Counted from the stretch's first letter, positions 52,283 to 62,442 are shown. The stretch: 64,000 nucleotides of DNA from Anniella stebbinsi (GCA_029215795.1 JARDYH010000001.1:296118654-296182653), one strand, 5' to 3'. The notes: generated from the sequence alone by a model not told the origin. Made by a program: numbers and translations.

Positions 52283-52323
<41 letters not shown>
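52283..52323. repeat. (CT)n microsatellite
   Basis: About 20 CT units are followed by a short CA run. Confidence 0.95.
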
Positions 52324-52327
<4 letters not shown>

Positions 52328-52374
52328 ATACACACACACAGATGCACAAATCGACCTTTGCTAATAAATGTTCC

Positions 52375-52390
52375 GGGGGGGGGGGGGGGG
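52375..52390. repeat. 16-G homopolymer run
   Basis: A G tract lies between TTCC and CAGCAGCATG. Its length is likely variable. Confidence 0.9.
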
Positions 52391-52690
52391 CAGCAGCATG
52401 CATGCAGTTCTGAGTGCCTTAGAAGAAGGATAGCATGTTTTAAAAATAACCCAATAAGCTAACTGAGGATGCCATCTATTTTCATTAAAAGCAATGGCAA
52501 CATTCCATTGATTTCAATGGTGTTGAAATACACCCTCAGCTAACATGCTCAGGACAAGCCCACAACAGCCAAGCCAAAGTGAAGCAGAGTGAGAACAAAG
52601 CACGGATTCCAAGATCCACACACACAGCCTCACGGGAGAGGAGCGCTGCTCACTGGTCTTAGTAACCAGTGTAGACCTGTGATCATCCTT
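52391..52690. other. Intergenic DNA
   Basis: No gene is recognised. A short AAGTCC-like inverted fragment lies near 52490-52540 (CATTGATTTCAATGG). Confidence 0.4.
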
Positions 52691-53380
52691 GGGTGCCTCT
52701 ACAAGAGCGATTTAAAGCTCTTTCAAAGCACATTACCAAATTTACCTCTACGGCTGCCTCTACAAGAGAGGTTTAATGCGCTTTGAAGGTTCATTAAAAA
52801 TTTTACCTCTACAAGAACGGAGCGCAAATCGGGCGTAGAGGCGCGTTATCTCTCCGATAATGCGCATTTTCGAATGCGCGTTAAATCACGAGTTTTATTT
52901 TGCTCCGGCCGTTAAAGCGCATTTTTCCCGTGTGAACAAGCGCTTATGCGCATTAACTTCTTGTAAAGCGCTTTTTGGACATCTATTAATGCGTTTCGCC
53001 GCCTCTCGCCGCCTCCCGTGCAGAGGGATTAGGAGTAAATGCGCGTCTGCGATAATGCGCATAATCGCCGAACCGGGCGCAAAAGCGAATCCTTGTAGAG
53101 GGAGCCTACAAGACCAGAGCGCAAATCAGGGATCCAGGCGCGTTTTATCTCTGATTATTTGCATTTTCGAACGCGTGTTAAATAGCGACTTTTAATTTAC
53201 CACAGGAGTAAGAGCGCCTTATGTCAGTGTAAACAATTTTCTGAGGAGGCGCATTAAAGATCAGAGTGGGTGGACTGTTGTCCTGATGTCATGCATAGAA
53301 CTGCCCCTTTGCTGGGAAAACCTCCCACTTCTTTGTGTAGTTTTATTTTCTGTCTCCTGAGAAATCTTGTAGAGGGGGCC
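52691..53380 (+). mobile_element. H355-related element, copy H, containing copy G
   Basis: It opens GGGTGCCTCTACAAGAGCG and closes ATCTTGTAGAGGGGGCC, flanked by CTT on both sides (52688-52690 and 53381-53383). After removing copy G and one TAC, about 332 bp remain. Its body joins an H355-type left part (GCATTTTCGAACGCGTGTTA) to the interior of the long copy B (AGGAGTAAGAGCGCC, GAACTGCCCCTTTGCTGGG, AAAACCTCCCACTTC), so it is an internally deleted derivative of the long form. Confidence 0.85.
52752..53106 (+). mobile_element. H355 Harbinger-like MITE, copy G, nested in copy H
   Basis: It is exactly 355 bp, GGCTGCCTCTACAAGAGAGG to CCTTGTAGAGGGAGCC, with TAC duplicated at 52749-52751 and 53107-53109. 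The host reads ACCTCTAC before and TACAAGACC after, so the unbroken ACCTCTACAAGA of other family members gives the empty site. It carries at least five ATGCGC motifs and about the highest CpG density in the window. Confidence 0.95.
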
Positions 53381-53741
53381 CTTGTCTATATAATTAACAC
53401 TGTAAGAAACACGTTGCTGCACTAAATGAACTTGTGGTCTGATCCAGCAGGGCTCTTACGTTCTTATGTTCACATGCCAGGTCCTTAGATTAGCCTTTTG
53501 ATTTCTCCCAAGGAATAGTTTGGGAAATATTCCTGGTGCCAACAATCCCAAGGAGTAGTCTCTGTTTTGGTGGGCCTTGGGGCAAGATGCTCCCCATGGA
53601 GCCCTTTTCTTGAGGGTACCCATCCCCTCCTCACCATAATTCCTACTGCCCATTGAATTGCCTCTCCCTCTAGCCTCATTCTACATCATCTCCTAGAAGC
53701 AGAGGACAAAGCAGAAGTTACACCTCCTCATTACTCCTCTC
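53381..53741. other. Intergenic DNA with CR1 terminal fragment
   Basis: 53400-53475 ends with GGTCTGATCCAGCAGGGCTC and TTACGTTCTTATGTTC, the last bases of the CR1-type tail seen elsewhere on the plus strand. The rest appears unique. Confidence 0.5.
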
Positions 53742-53742
53742 T

Positions 53743-53788
<46 letters not shown>
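53742..53788. repeat. (TTGC)n microsatellite
   Basis: About 11 tetranucleotide units are present. Confidence 0.95.
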
Positions 53789-53789
<1 letters not shown>

Positions 53790-54167
53790 GAGAGGGCAGG
53801 TGAGAGTCAGAAACAGCAAAGTGGAACAGCACCAGCAGGCCCAGGAGGCTTCAGGTAGGAAACCCAACCTTTGGGAATTTCAAAAACTGCTGTGAGCACT
53901 GCCACAAAATCATTAAAGTGGGGGTGCAGCTAGTCACAACAAGGCTGCCATGGGGAGCACGGCTAATTACAATGGACAACAAACTTGCTTAAAGCCCAAA
54001 TATACAACAAAATGCCCATTTCACAGAAGACAAACTGGTAAGGTGCAGAGACAAGTTTATGCCCAAGTGTGCAAGGCTGCAATCCTATGCACATTTACAG
54101 AGCAGTAAGTCCCACTGAATTCAATCAGTAGACCTATGTAGGAGTACTCCATCCATCCCAAGCACTC
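53789..54167. other. Intergenic DNA
   Basis: An AAGTCC-type fragment lies near 54080-54140 (GCAATCCTATGCACATTTAC, AGTAAGTCCCACTGAATTC). No gene is recognised. Confidence 0.45.
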
Positions 54168-54189
54168 CTCGCTCTCGCTCTCGCTCTCT

Positions 54190-54242
<53 letters not shown>

Positions 54243-54411
54243 GGGGGGGGGAACCTCTGGTTCTGTGAAGGGAAAAAAGGGAGAGGAAAGAAAGAAGAAA
54301 GCCAAGAAGCAAGCATGGAAGGAAAGGTGGAGAGGAAGAAAAAATGGAGAGAAAGACAAGAAGAAGAAGAAGAAGAAGAAGAAGAAGAAGAAGAAGAAGA
54401 AGAAGAAGAAG
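54168..54411. repeat. Cluster of microsatellites: (CTCGCT)n, (CA)n, (AAG)n
   Basis: CTCGCT units at about 54168-54188, a CA tract at 54193-54238, a G run at 54242-54250, a purine-rich GAAAGAAGAAAG zone, and (AAG)n at about 54358-54411. The purine tract can form triplex DNA. Long open frames here are products of the repeats. Confidence 0.95.
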
Positions 54412-54775
54412 GGGGAAATGAGCAGCAAAGAGCAAAGGAAGAGGAGAGAACAAGAAGAGAATGGGAAGGAGAGGAAAAGGCAAAAGGACGGAAGAGAAAA
54501 TAAACAGGATAGGAACTGTTGCTTTTTTCTTCTTTTCCAGTCCTGTTTTTTCCTACCCTCCCCCCCCCCATGCCCCAGATTCTCCTTTGTCAGCCCTTCC
54601 CCTGGTTGCTGCTTTTCCTACTGCCAGGCCTACCTTTCCTTCTTCCATTAAACCAACATGCTAGATTGGTGCCCCTTCCCTTCTAATTGGACAGACTCCA
54701 GCAGCAATGGGCATTTCAATTGTTAGGAATCTTCCCCTTCTCTTCTTACCAGTCCAAACATCCAGGAATATGTCC
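54412..54775. other. Intergenic, purine then pyrimidine-rich DNA
   Basis: The purine-rich zone continues to about 54500 and is followed by a C-rich TACCCTCCCCCCCCCCATG run near 54553. No gene is recognised. Confidence 0.45.
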
Positions 54776-55075
54776 TGAGTCACATTGCTGGTCCATCTAG
54801 TCCGGTATTGTTGGCCCTTTCCATACCAGGAGTTTCACCTGGGATGGCCCCAGGCTGGTCCCTGTGCGCAGATGGTGTGTATTAGGTACTTCCGGGATCA
54901 CCCTCCCTCCCTCTATACCCCTATGGTGTAGAAAGAGCCGTTGACACTGACTGGCAGTGGCTCTCCTGGGTTTCTGGCCAGAGTTTCTCCTGCCCTACCT
55001 GAAGATGCCAGGGAACAAAACTGGGGCCTACTGCATGCAAAGCAGGTGCTCTACTGCTGAGCCATGGCCCACTGC
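54776..55075 (-). mobile_element. tRNA-Ala-like SINE, antisense, with insert
   Basis: CATTGCTGGTCCATCTAGTC opens it. It is interrupted from about 54840 to 54940 and resumes TTGACACTGACTGGCAGTGG, CTCTCCTGGGTTTCTGGCCA, CCTACCTGAAGATGCCAGGG. It ends ACTGCATGCAAAGCAGGTGC and TCTACTGCTGAGCCATGGCC, the antisense of a tRNA-Ala-like head with A and B boxes. This is the most complete head in the window. Confidence 0.75.
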
Positions 55076-55143
55076 CCATCACTGCTTGACTAAAAGGGAA
55101 GAAGGAAGGTACAGGCAACAAAGCCCAAGCAAGGATGAACAGA

Positions 55144-55498
55144 GGCTGCCTCTACACGAGACGTTTAAAGCTCTTTGAAGTCTCATTAAAAATTTTACCT
55201 CTACAAGAGCGGAGCGTAAATCGGGAGTTGAGGCGCGTTATCTATTCGATTATGCGCATTATCGAATGTGCGTTAAATAGCGAGTTTTATTTTCCTCCGG
55301 CCGTTAAAGCGCATTTTGACTATGTGAACAAGCGATTCTCCGCATTAACTACTTCTAAAGCACATTTCAAACAACCGGTAAGGCCACCAGTTGTGCGCTC
55401 AATTACAAGCATTTACGATAAAGCGCTTCTGCGATTATGCGCATAATCGGCTAACCAGGCGTCAAACGGAATCCATCTAGAGGGGGTCAGAGCTGTGA
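55144..55498 (+). mobile_element. H355 Harbinger-like MITE, copy E
   Basis: At exactly 355 bp it begins GGCTGCCTCTACACGAGACG and ends ATCCATCTAGAGGGGGTC. AGA is duplicated at 55141-55143 and 55499-55501. It belongs to the subfamily with AACAACCGGTAAGG in the centre, together with copy C. Its right terminus is GGTC rather than GGCC, also as in copy C. Confidence 0.95.
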
Positions 55499-55501
55499 GA
55501 A

Positions 55502-56211
55502 GACAGGAGCAGAGAGACCATTTGTGAGCAACCCAGTGTTGAGAACAACAAGTCACCTCTGGTGGGCAACATGGAATGCCTCTGTGAACACCACAGCACC
55601 TGCAGGCACTGCTTGGGGACTCTTGTTCTACAAATTCCAAGAGGTCCCCCTACTGAGGCATGGATCTCGGCAGGTGGCCAACAATGCTAGGTGCCAGCCC
55701 TGAAAATTACCCTCCAAAGTAGAGAGACCATCGCTCAGGAATAGAGCACAGGGTCGGCTTGCAGAAGGTCCCCGATTTATTTCCCAGCATTCTCCAGTGA
55801 ATGAATCAGGGCAGCTGTGATGTGGAAAATGACTGCCCGAGACGTGGATAGCCACAACCAGAGTAGACAAATAATCTGAACAGGTCTAAGGCTGCTTCTT
55901 ATGTTCCCTTCCATGTACTGTTTCAAAATAGCACTTCAAGAAGGATAGATCTCAAGGTGTTTTTACCTTCTGCTTTTTAAAAGCACATCCTCTACTTTAC
56001 TTTGATGTCTTTACTGGAGTGATATTCTTTCTACCTTAGGTGAAATCCACCAGAAATTCTCTTCTAGGGTAGAAAGTTCATGAAATGGAAGACCAGGTTC
56101 CAGTCCATTGATGGAGAAGAGGTGGTTTTGGAAAGTGAGTATTCTCTCATCTCTTCATGATAAGCTGAACCTGTCAAGATTCTCTTTTCCACATAACTAT
56201 GGAATCCAGGC
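55502..56211. other. Intergenic, apparently unique DNA
   Basis: No gene or transposon is recognised. Confidence 0.35.
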
Positions 56212-56325
56212 TAGGGAACGTTTGGCCCTGTAAATGTTGTTGGGCTGATGGGTATGTTTGCTGGGGCTGATGGGAAGAGGAGTCCAGCAACATCTGTAGA
56301 GCCACATGTGCCCTACCCCTGTGTT
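56212..56325. mobile_element. ACTCCC-family MITE, degraded
   Basis: GGCTAGGGAACGTTTGGCCC, AATGTTGTTGGGCTGATGG and CCAGCAACATCTGTAGAGCC are recognisable halves of the family. Confidence 0.6.
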
Positions 56326-57278
56326 AAAAATCCAGGAGCCCCATCCTCCATTTTGTGTGGTCAATCCTATTTTATCTCCTATTTTATTGATGTTTTATTC
56401 ATTTCAAAAGAACTTGCTCACAAGATGTTCCTCCTTTCCTTCTTTCCAGTCAATTTTGCCCATTTCTTGAAAATTAGTGGAAATGAAAATAACTAGTGGA
56501 AGAAAGGTGATTCGGATCAGGCTGTAAGAACCCTGCCTTCTGTTCAGCATTTCAGTTGTTTCTCCCCAGGAGGCACTCCAGATTTGTGGCTACCAGTATT
56601 TTATCTAAAGAGTGTGTTGGTCATTTGCTTTAAAAAAATCCAGATGTGCCTATATGATTAGTCACTGAATGATCTTTGTACAACTTCCTGTGCTTTTGTG
56701 AACAATCTCCTATTTTTAGTACATGCTGCAATTTAAACTCCCTCTTCCCCAGTCTTTGTTGCCTATTGTTTTTCTCTCCCTGTCCCCCTTTCTTTCACCC
56801 TCTCTCTCTCACACACACACACCCAACATTAACCACACATCATCCACAATTCACATACAATTAGCATTATAGCTGGGCACATGTTGTCATATATTTCTAT
56901 GCATAGTCACATCTTTCCGCAAATTTGCCACAGCTGTGTTCAAGATCCTTTTCTTCTTGCCTCACAGAAACATTCAAGTATAATACATTCAACAACCAGA
57001 ATGTTTGCAGATTTGCTAAAGCAGGGGTGGAAAATATGTGGTCCCCACCACCCCTCGCTTTTTTCAGAATTTTAGAAATTCTGAAAAAATTCTGGAGCAC
57101 CAATAAAGATCAAATCTACCTGGTTTGCAAGTTAGATTTGACCTTTATATTGCCCTGTAGCTGCCCTAAATTTGACCTGTGTGCCTTGCTCAGTCTGTTG
57201 TCCAGGTACTGTTGTTGGCCATCTTCAAGGCCCAGCTCCTCCTTCTCATGGTTCATTATCTTCAAACCAGCCTTGGGT
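56326..57278. other. Intergenic DNA, partly repeat-derived
   Basis: Around 57177-57275, CTTGCTCAGTCTGTTGTCC and GGCCATCTTCAAGGCCCAGC match CTGCTCAGTCTGCTGCCC and GGCAACTTCAAGGCACAGC at 62230-62292, so this belongs to repeat Z. An ACACACAC run lies near 56811. No gene is recognised. Confidence 0.45.
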
Positions 57279-57430
57279 TAGATCAACACTACTGCTTTTT
57301 ATGGGTATTGAAGTGCACTGGTAACTGTTGGAGCACATTACGTATGCCATATACTTCTTTTCCAGCATTATTTCCCACTTTTATTCTGTATTATCCAAAA
57401 TACTGCAAGAGATGTAATTGTGTATGCTAT
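57279..57430. mobile_element. MITE (TACTGC family), degraded
   Basis: ATCAACACTACTGCTTTTTA and TATTGAAGTGCACTGGTAAC, then GTTGGAGCACATTACGTATG, follow the order of the copy at 5405. The right end is unclear. It sits within repeat Z sequence. Confidence 0.6.
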
Positions 57431-57529
57431 GAAGTATAAATGCGCAAGAGGGATATAGCATCACCATGATGGGATCGTATTCATATGACATGAGGTTTAG
57501 ATATGATCCTGGACTGGACAGAGCTTCAC

Positions 57530-57625
57530 ATAGCAGACGCCTTCAAAATAGAGGACAGTCCTCTAGCAGCCCAGCAAATAGAGGACTGACCTCTGTAAAA
57601 GGGTACATATGATCACTCTAGCTGC
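57530..57625. repeat. Repeat Z fragment
   Basis: CTTCAAAATAGAGGACAGTC, CTCTAGCAGCCCAGCAAATA and GAGGACTGACCTCTGTAAAA match CTCCAAAATAGAGGACTATC and neighbours at 62385-62420. Together with 57177-57275 it may represent one element interrupted by the TACTGC MITE. Confidence 0.55.
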
Positions 57626-58655
57626 TTTGATGTCAAAGCAATACAAGAAATAACCATATGGGTGAATGTATTGTTTCCATTTGCTAGAAACCACAAAGGT
57701 CTCTAGCAGCTATTTGAGTGAGACATTTGAAAGGATCATGTTGTCAGGGATTTTACAGGGATAAGAAACAGAGGGCAACTGAAATATTCCATTCTCCAAA
57801 TCAGGACTGAGGGGGAATTTGAGTGGGGTGGCTCAAAAAATGACTATCAGTTAGTTAATAGAATATGAAAGCAATATCTGCTTGTAGAGTCTTCACAGGA
57901 ATGTTTTTCTACCTCTTCAATGAAGGCCAACATATTCACCATCCTTTGTCCAGGCAAAGCCTGTTCCAATCCCTCACATGAAAGCTAAAAAAATGAAATA
58001 ACTCCAAACAGCCTATGACCAAAAATTATCCTTCTCCCTGGTAACCTTTGAGTTGGTAGAATAAAAGGCATCTTCTAATATCAATCGTAATCATTATGAG
58101 TTCAGTTTTTAAAAGCAAATAAGCTATTCTTTCCTGTGACTTTGCCTCTGCTAACCTTCTAGAAGTTAGAAGTCTAACTCCTAGAAGACTGGAAGTCATT
58201 TGGAAGCTCTGTGTACTGAATTGTCATCTAATGTATTGTCACAATTTTTGTACTGTATGGATTTATCATCCTACAAAAGAAATTTGGGCACGTGTGTTGG
58301 TCAACAAAACTTTTCTGCATAGCTATTTTCTATGTGGGGATGCTCCAACTGCAGTATTATTTACATTTTCATCTTTCCTTTGATGTCAGAACAAGGGCAA
58401 CTGTATATTACTGCTGGGCATTGTTTTAGAATAAAGAAAATATATAAGATATTAAAGAGGAGATACATTAGGGACCCACATTGGGAGGCGGGTGGGTGTG
58501 TTTTGTTGGGGGGGTGGCATCAAAAAGAATTGAAATGAATATTTGCATTGTCTTAGAGCATCCCGTCCAACTCTATTAAAATCAAGGGCTACTTTTCCGA
58601 TTGGTTTCAATGAGTAGTGGATTGCACCTTTAGTTTTCTCATGGGAAAAGTCACA
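57626..58655. other. Intergenic, apparently unique DNA
   Basis: No gene is recognised. A TTTTGTTGGGGGGGTGG run lies near 58501. A short AAGTCC-like fragment lies near 58595-58625. Confidence 0.35.
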
Positions 58656-59275
58656 CTTTGCTTGCTTAAAACATAATAAAGGACAACCAGCAGAAAGGAT
58701 TTGATGTTTGCGGGTCTCGCTTTGTTTTTGTTCAAGGCATAAACATAATTATTAAAAGAGGCTGCCTTGTCTCCCAGAGCACAAAAGTTCCCCTTGCTAA
58801 TTGCCACATCAAATGACCAGAAAGGTCCCAGTGGAAACCTTCAAATGGCTGTGAAAAAATTCAGGCCATCAATAAATGCTGGGTAATTTTTGGAGGGAAA
58901 CTTCCCATCCCAGATTAGGTTACTTGGGTGGGGGCTTATCACACAGGAAGGGTCTGGATGCAGATTAGTTCTGCACCATTGCAATTTTGTCCGAGGGCCC
59001 CAACGACACCTTTATTGTATTTTTTTTTCCATGATAGCCAAGAACACTGGACTGTCGAGGAGACAAAGGGGAAAGCAGAGAAGCGAGTGTGTTACCAAAG
59101 TGTCACTTCTCTCCCTTTGGTCATGCACCAGTGACATGAGTGCTGGGTCTTGGGCTCTGAACTCACATAGAGCCAGGGGAAAAATCCGTCCATTTCGGCT
59201 TGTTCAAAGACGATTCCCTTTGTGCGGGGAATACTAAAGTGGCGCGGCCTCTATACCTACCAAAGCATGCCAGGA
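58656..59275. promoter_or_regulatory. Candidate conserved noncoding element
   Basis: The block is repeat-free and contains AACATAATTATTAAAAGAGG, CTTGCTAATTGCCACATCAA, CATCAATAAATGCTGGGTAA and GGGAAACTTCCCATCCC. No coding frame is convincing: the 115-codon frame at 58890-59237 has no recognised domain. It is inferred from the absence of repeats and from homeodomain-like words. Confidence 0.3.
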
Positions 59276-59844
59276 GTCAAAAAGTCTTAGTGACCTCCTT
59301 TGTAGTTCTTGCTATTCACATTTTCTTCCACACTTGCTGCTGCTCTGACTTGGTCTTTTGTCAGGAAGCCATATAGGTTCAGCTAGCGTACATCCAGTTT
59401 GGGTCATGACCTGCTGCATTCAGACTTTTCAGATATAAGTAACAGATCTCTTATCAGTGCCATTGGCTCTACCTACCATTAGAAACCAGAAAGATAGATC
59501 TGCTTGGCAGGTATTGCTAAGCATTTCTGTTTTAGCGGTGACCCATGGAGTTGAGCTCCTCTATTCACACGTAAGTAAAAAATATCGTAACCTACTCTAG
59601 CCTTTCAGGTATCCTATGCATTCTGAGATGTGTGTGTGTGTGTGTGTGTGTGTGTGCTTTGACAATGTTTTACATCTATGGGAAAGTATGCTTGGAATAA
59701 TTATCTTGGACAAATGTAACATATTATGTGAGAATGTGTGATTAACACATTATGTTCAGTGGCAATCCTATGAGCTGGAGCCTGGATTTTTGTAACACAA
59801 AAGATAACAGGGCCATTCCTGAACAAGCTGTTTAGGCAAAACAC
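59276..59844. other. Intergenic DNA with (GT)n microsatellite
   Basis: About 14 GT units lie at 59629-59656. No gene is recognised. Confidence 0.45.
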
Positions 59845-60165
59845 ATCTATAAGCCAGTGCATAGTCAAACTATGGAATTCACTACCACAAGATGTGGTGA
59901 TGGCCACCAATTTGGATGGCTTTAAAAGGGGGTTGGATGAATTCCTGGAGGAGGAGAAGGCAATCAATGGCTACTAGTCCTGATGGCTATGTGCTGCCTC
60001 TAGTATCAGAGGCTGTAAGCCTAAATACACGAGTTGCTGGGGAACTTGGGTGGGAGGGTGCTGTTGCGCTGTGTCCTGCTTGTGGGTCCCAGGTCGACAG
60101 CTGGATGGCAACTGTGTGAAGAGAGTGCTGGACTAGATGGACTAGCATGGCTCTTCTTAAGCCAG
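59845..60165 (+). mobile_element. CR1-type LINE 3' tail
   Basis: GTCAAACTATGGAATTCACT, ACCACAAGATGTGGTGATGG, CCACCAATTTGGATGGCTTT, CTAGTATCAGAGGCTGTAAG and GCTGGACTAGATGGACTAGC followed by CATGGCTCTTCTTA are colinear with the other CR1 tails. Together with 18265 it gives the empty-site sequence for the H355 insertion at 32380. Confidence 0.8.
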
Positions 60166-61081
60166 AAAGATATATGTCATTTCCTTTCCTCCACACCCCT
60201 CCTCTCCCTATCCCACAAATAGTTGTCCAAGTGGGATTCAAGTAGTTGCATACATATGTGGAAGAAAAAGGTGTAGAGAAGATGAAATCTATGAAGCAGT
60301 CCCAACCATGTACGACTGGGCCAAACATGCATGTTTGTTGTTTGACTGCATTATCAGGTTGTGACATTCATGTGTGAATGAACCATCCCAGATCAAACAA
60401 TACATTCTGAAATGCCATATCACCTCACATCAGAGATAATGTCTGGCAGTGGAAAGTAATAATAATAAAAGTATGAGAAACTAAAGAAATACAAGTTCCA
60501 CAATCCAACTAATCATCCTGATACAAAGAATATTTCCTTCTTCACAGCCACTATTGTTTGTTCTTTTATTGATGTGCATGGCAATTACAAAGTACAAGAG
60601 GACGAGGCTGTTGTCCTGGGGGACCTACAATCTATAATTCAATACAGGGGAACAGGAAGAGAAGGACACTTGAGTCAATGATAAACAGTGGAAGAATATG
60701 TTTAGTTCAGTTCCATGTAGTTAAAACCTAGGGGATCATCAGATGAACATTTTATAGTACGCTCGTTACTAGGCACTCATGGATTTTCGCAGGTCCGCCT
60801 CCCATGTATCTCCCGGTCTCTCTTGCCTTCTTCCCATGACAAAAAAAGATCCCGGTAAGTTCAATTTATTTTTAGAAACGGAACTTGCTGCGATCTTCTG
60901 CTGTGTGCAGAAGAAGTGGCGCTATAAAAATGCCCACTGAATGGGCCACATGGTCACAGTTTACTTCCTCTTTCTTCTCCTGAGAAAAGAGGAAGTATTG
61001 TGCCACAGAAGCAGGAGCAGAGAAGCGATGGTAGGGAACGTGATTCCACCCCCTTCTGATGACGCCCCTAGTTACAGTAGG
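60166..61081. other. Intergenic, apparently unique DNA
   Basis: No gene or clear transposon is seen. The segment near 60770-60900 has several CpGs (GTACGCTCGTTACTAGGCAC) and a short AGATCCCGG, and could be part of a diverged element. Confidence 0.35.
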
Positions 61082-61198
61082 GCAGCCTTCCCCAACCTGG
61101 TGCCTTCCAGATGTTTTGGACTACACCATTCCTGACCATTGGCCATGCTGGGAGTTGTAGTCCAAAACATCTGGAAGGCACCAGGTTGGGGAAAGCTG
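61082..61198. mobile_element. hAT-like MITE (ACTCCC family), best palindrome
   Basis: GCAGCCTTCCCCAACCTGGT, GCCTTCCAGATGTTTTGGAC and TACA on the left are almost exactly complemented by TGTAGTCCAAAACATCTGGA, AGGCACCAGGTTGGGGAAAG and CTGC on the right. The centre reads CCTGACCATTGGCCATGCTG. CAGTAGG lies on both sides, consistent with a 7-8 bp target duplication. Confidence 0.85.
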
Positions 61199-61529
61199 CA
61201 GTAGGATATGGGGATTAGAGAGTTATTCCAAGATCTCACAGAAAAGGTATATTTTGTGAAGATATCCCAATGATGTAAGAGAGGTGACTTCACACAAGCA
61301 TTCTGGGAGGAAGTTCCAGCAAAGAAGCAAGGGCAAACTTGTCCGAGGGAGCAAGAGACTGGAGGCTGGTGGAGCTGGATGAGAAAAACTTACAGGCAAG
61401 GATGTGTCAAGATGTAAATGCAGAGAAATAAGAGAGTCAAGCTACGGGATTTTTAAAAGTCAGGACCAGGAACTTGTGCAGAATTTGGAATCAGAGGAAG
61501 AGTCAGTGGGGAGATTTTAGGAGGGGTGT
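61199..61529. other. Intergenic DNA adjoining antisense LINE
   Basis: Phrases such as GGGAGGAAGTTCCAGCAAAG resemble noncoding parts of the neighbouring antisense LINE, but I could not place them firmly. Confidence 0.35.
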
Positions 61530-62221
61530 CATATTTATTTATTTAATACCCCACTTTTAACAAAAAATGGCACAAGGCACGGTACAAGCATAATTAAAAC
61601 GGCTTAAAACAATAAAATACATTGAAATACAATAAAAACATAACAAACAGAATAAAAAATAAAAGCACCCAACCCAACAAACCCATGTATAGGCCAAAGG
61701 ACAGCAGAGAGGGAGTGAACCTAGCCTCCCTCAGGAGGGAGTTCCACAGTCTGGGAGCAGCCACCAAAAAGGCCTTCTCTCATCTTGCCACCAAACATGC
61801 CTCCAATGATGCCAGTCTCGAAAGAAGGGCCTCTTCAGAACCTCTTATGAACTGGGCAGACCCATAAGGGAGAAGTAGGTCTTTCAGGTAGCTTAGTCTC
61901 AAGCTGCATAGAGCTTTATTCCTCATAAGCAGCACTTTGAATTCTGGCCCAAAACAAACCAATAGCCAGTGAAGCTGTTGTAACAAGGGAGTCACATGCT
62001 CCCTGTAACCAGCCCCAGTCAACAGGCTGGCTGCAGCATTCTGAACCAGGTGAATGTTGTAAGAGATAACAAAGGGGAATAGTTTTGTCAGCAGAATTCT
62101 GGATAGAGGTGAGGGAACAGAGGTAAGATAATAGAAGACCAGAGAGCAGAACATTTCAGTAGTTAAGAAGAAAACTAAACAGCTTTCCCCAAAACAGTGC
62201 CTTCCAGATGGGTTAGACCAC
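61530..62221 (-). mobile_element. L2-type LINE 3' region, antisense
   Basis: The minus-strand translation of about 62130-61745 shows HLVQNAAASLLTGAGYREHV, TPLLQQLHWLLV, FKVLLMRNKALCSLRLSYLK, DLLLPYGS and AAPRLWNSLP. These are the C-terminal ORF2 motifs of L2/CR1-clade LINEs. The 3' end is the TTAAATAAATAAATAT-like tail near 61532-61547. It lacks RT motifs (5'-truncated) and carries frame damage. Confidence 0.8.
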
Positions 62222-62442
62222 AACTCCCTTTGTACCTGCTCAGTCTGCTGCCCAGGTGTAGCTCTTGATGGGCAACTTCAAGGCACAGCTCTCCCTCCTT
62301 ATGGTCCTTTGATTTTAAACCAAACTTGGACTGGATGACCCATCAAATAAAGGACACCTTCAAACAGAGGTCTATCCTCTGCCAGCTCTCCAAAATAGAG
62401 GACTATCCTCTGTAAAGTAGACCACAGGCCACCCTATCATCA
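62222..62442. repeat. Repeat Z, longest copy
   Basis: TGCTCAGTCTGCTGCCCAGG, GGGCAACTTCAAGGCACAGC, CCCATCAAATAAAGGACACC, TTCAAACAGAGGTCTATCCT, AATAGAGGACTATCCTCTGT and GGCCACCCTA follow in order. The final CCACCCTA could be the complement of a TAGGGTGG hAT-type end. The other pieces are at 5725, 57177 and 57530. Confidence 0.55.

Noticed and set aside
54121..54651. Several 120-145 codon frames on both strands
   Set aside because: They are translations of (AAG)n, (CA)n and related microsatellites, with poly-Leu, poly-Ser, poly-Lys or poly-Glu runs.
55040..55075. tRNA-Ala-like sequence on the minus strand
   Set aside because: It forms the head of a tRNA-derived SINE with the SINE body attached. 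Acceptor pairing is not preserved.
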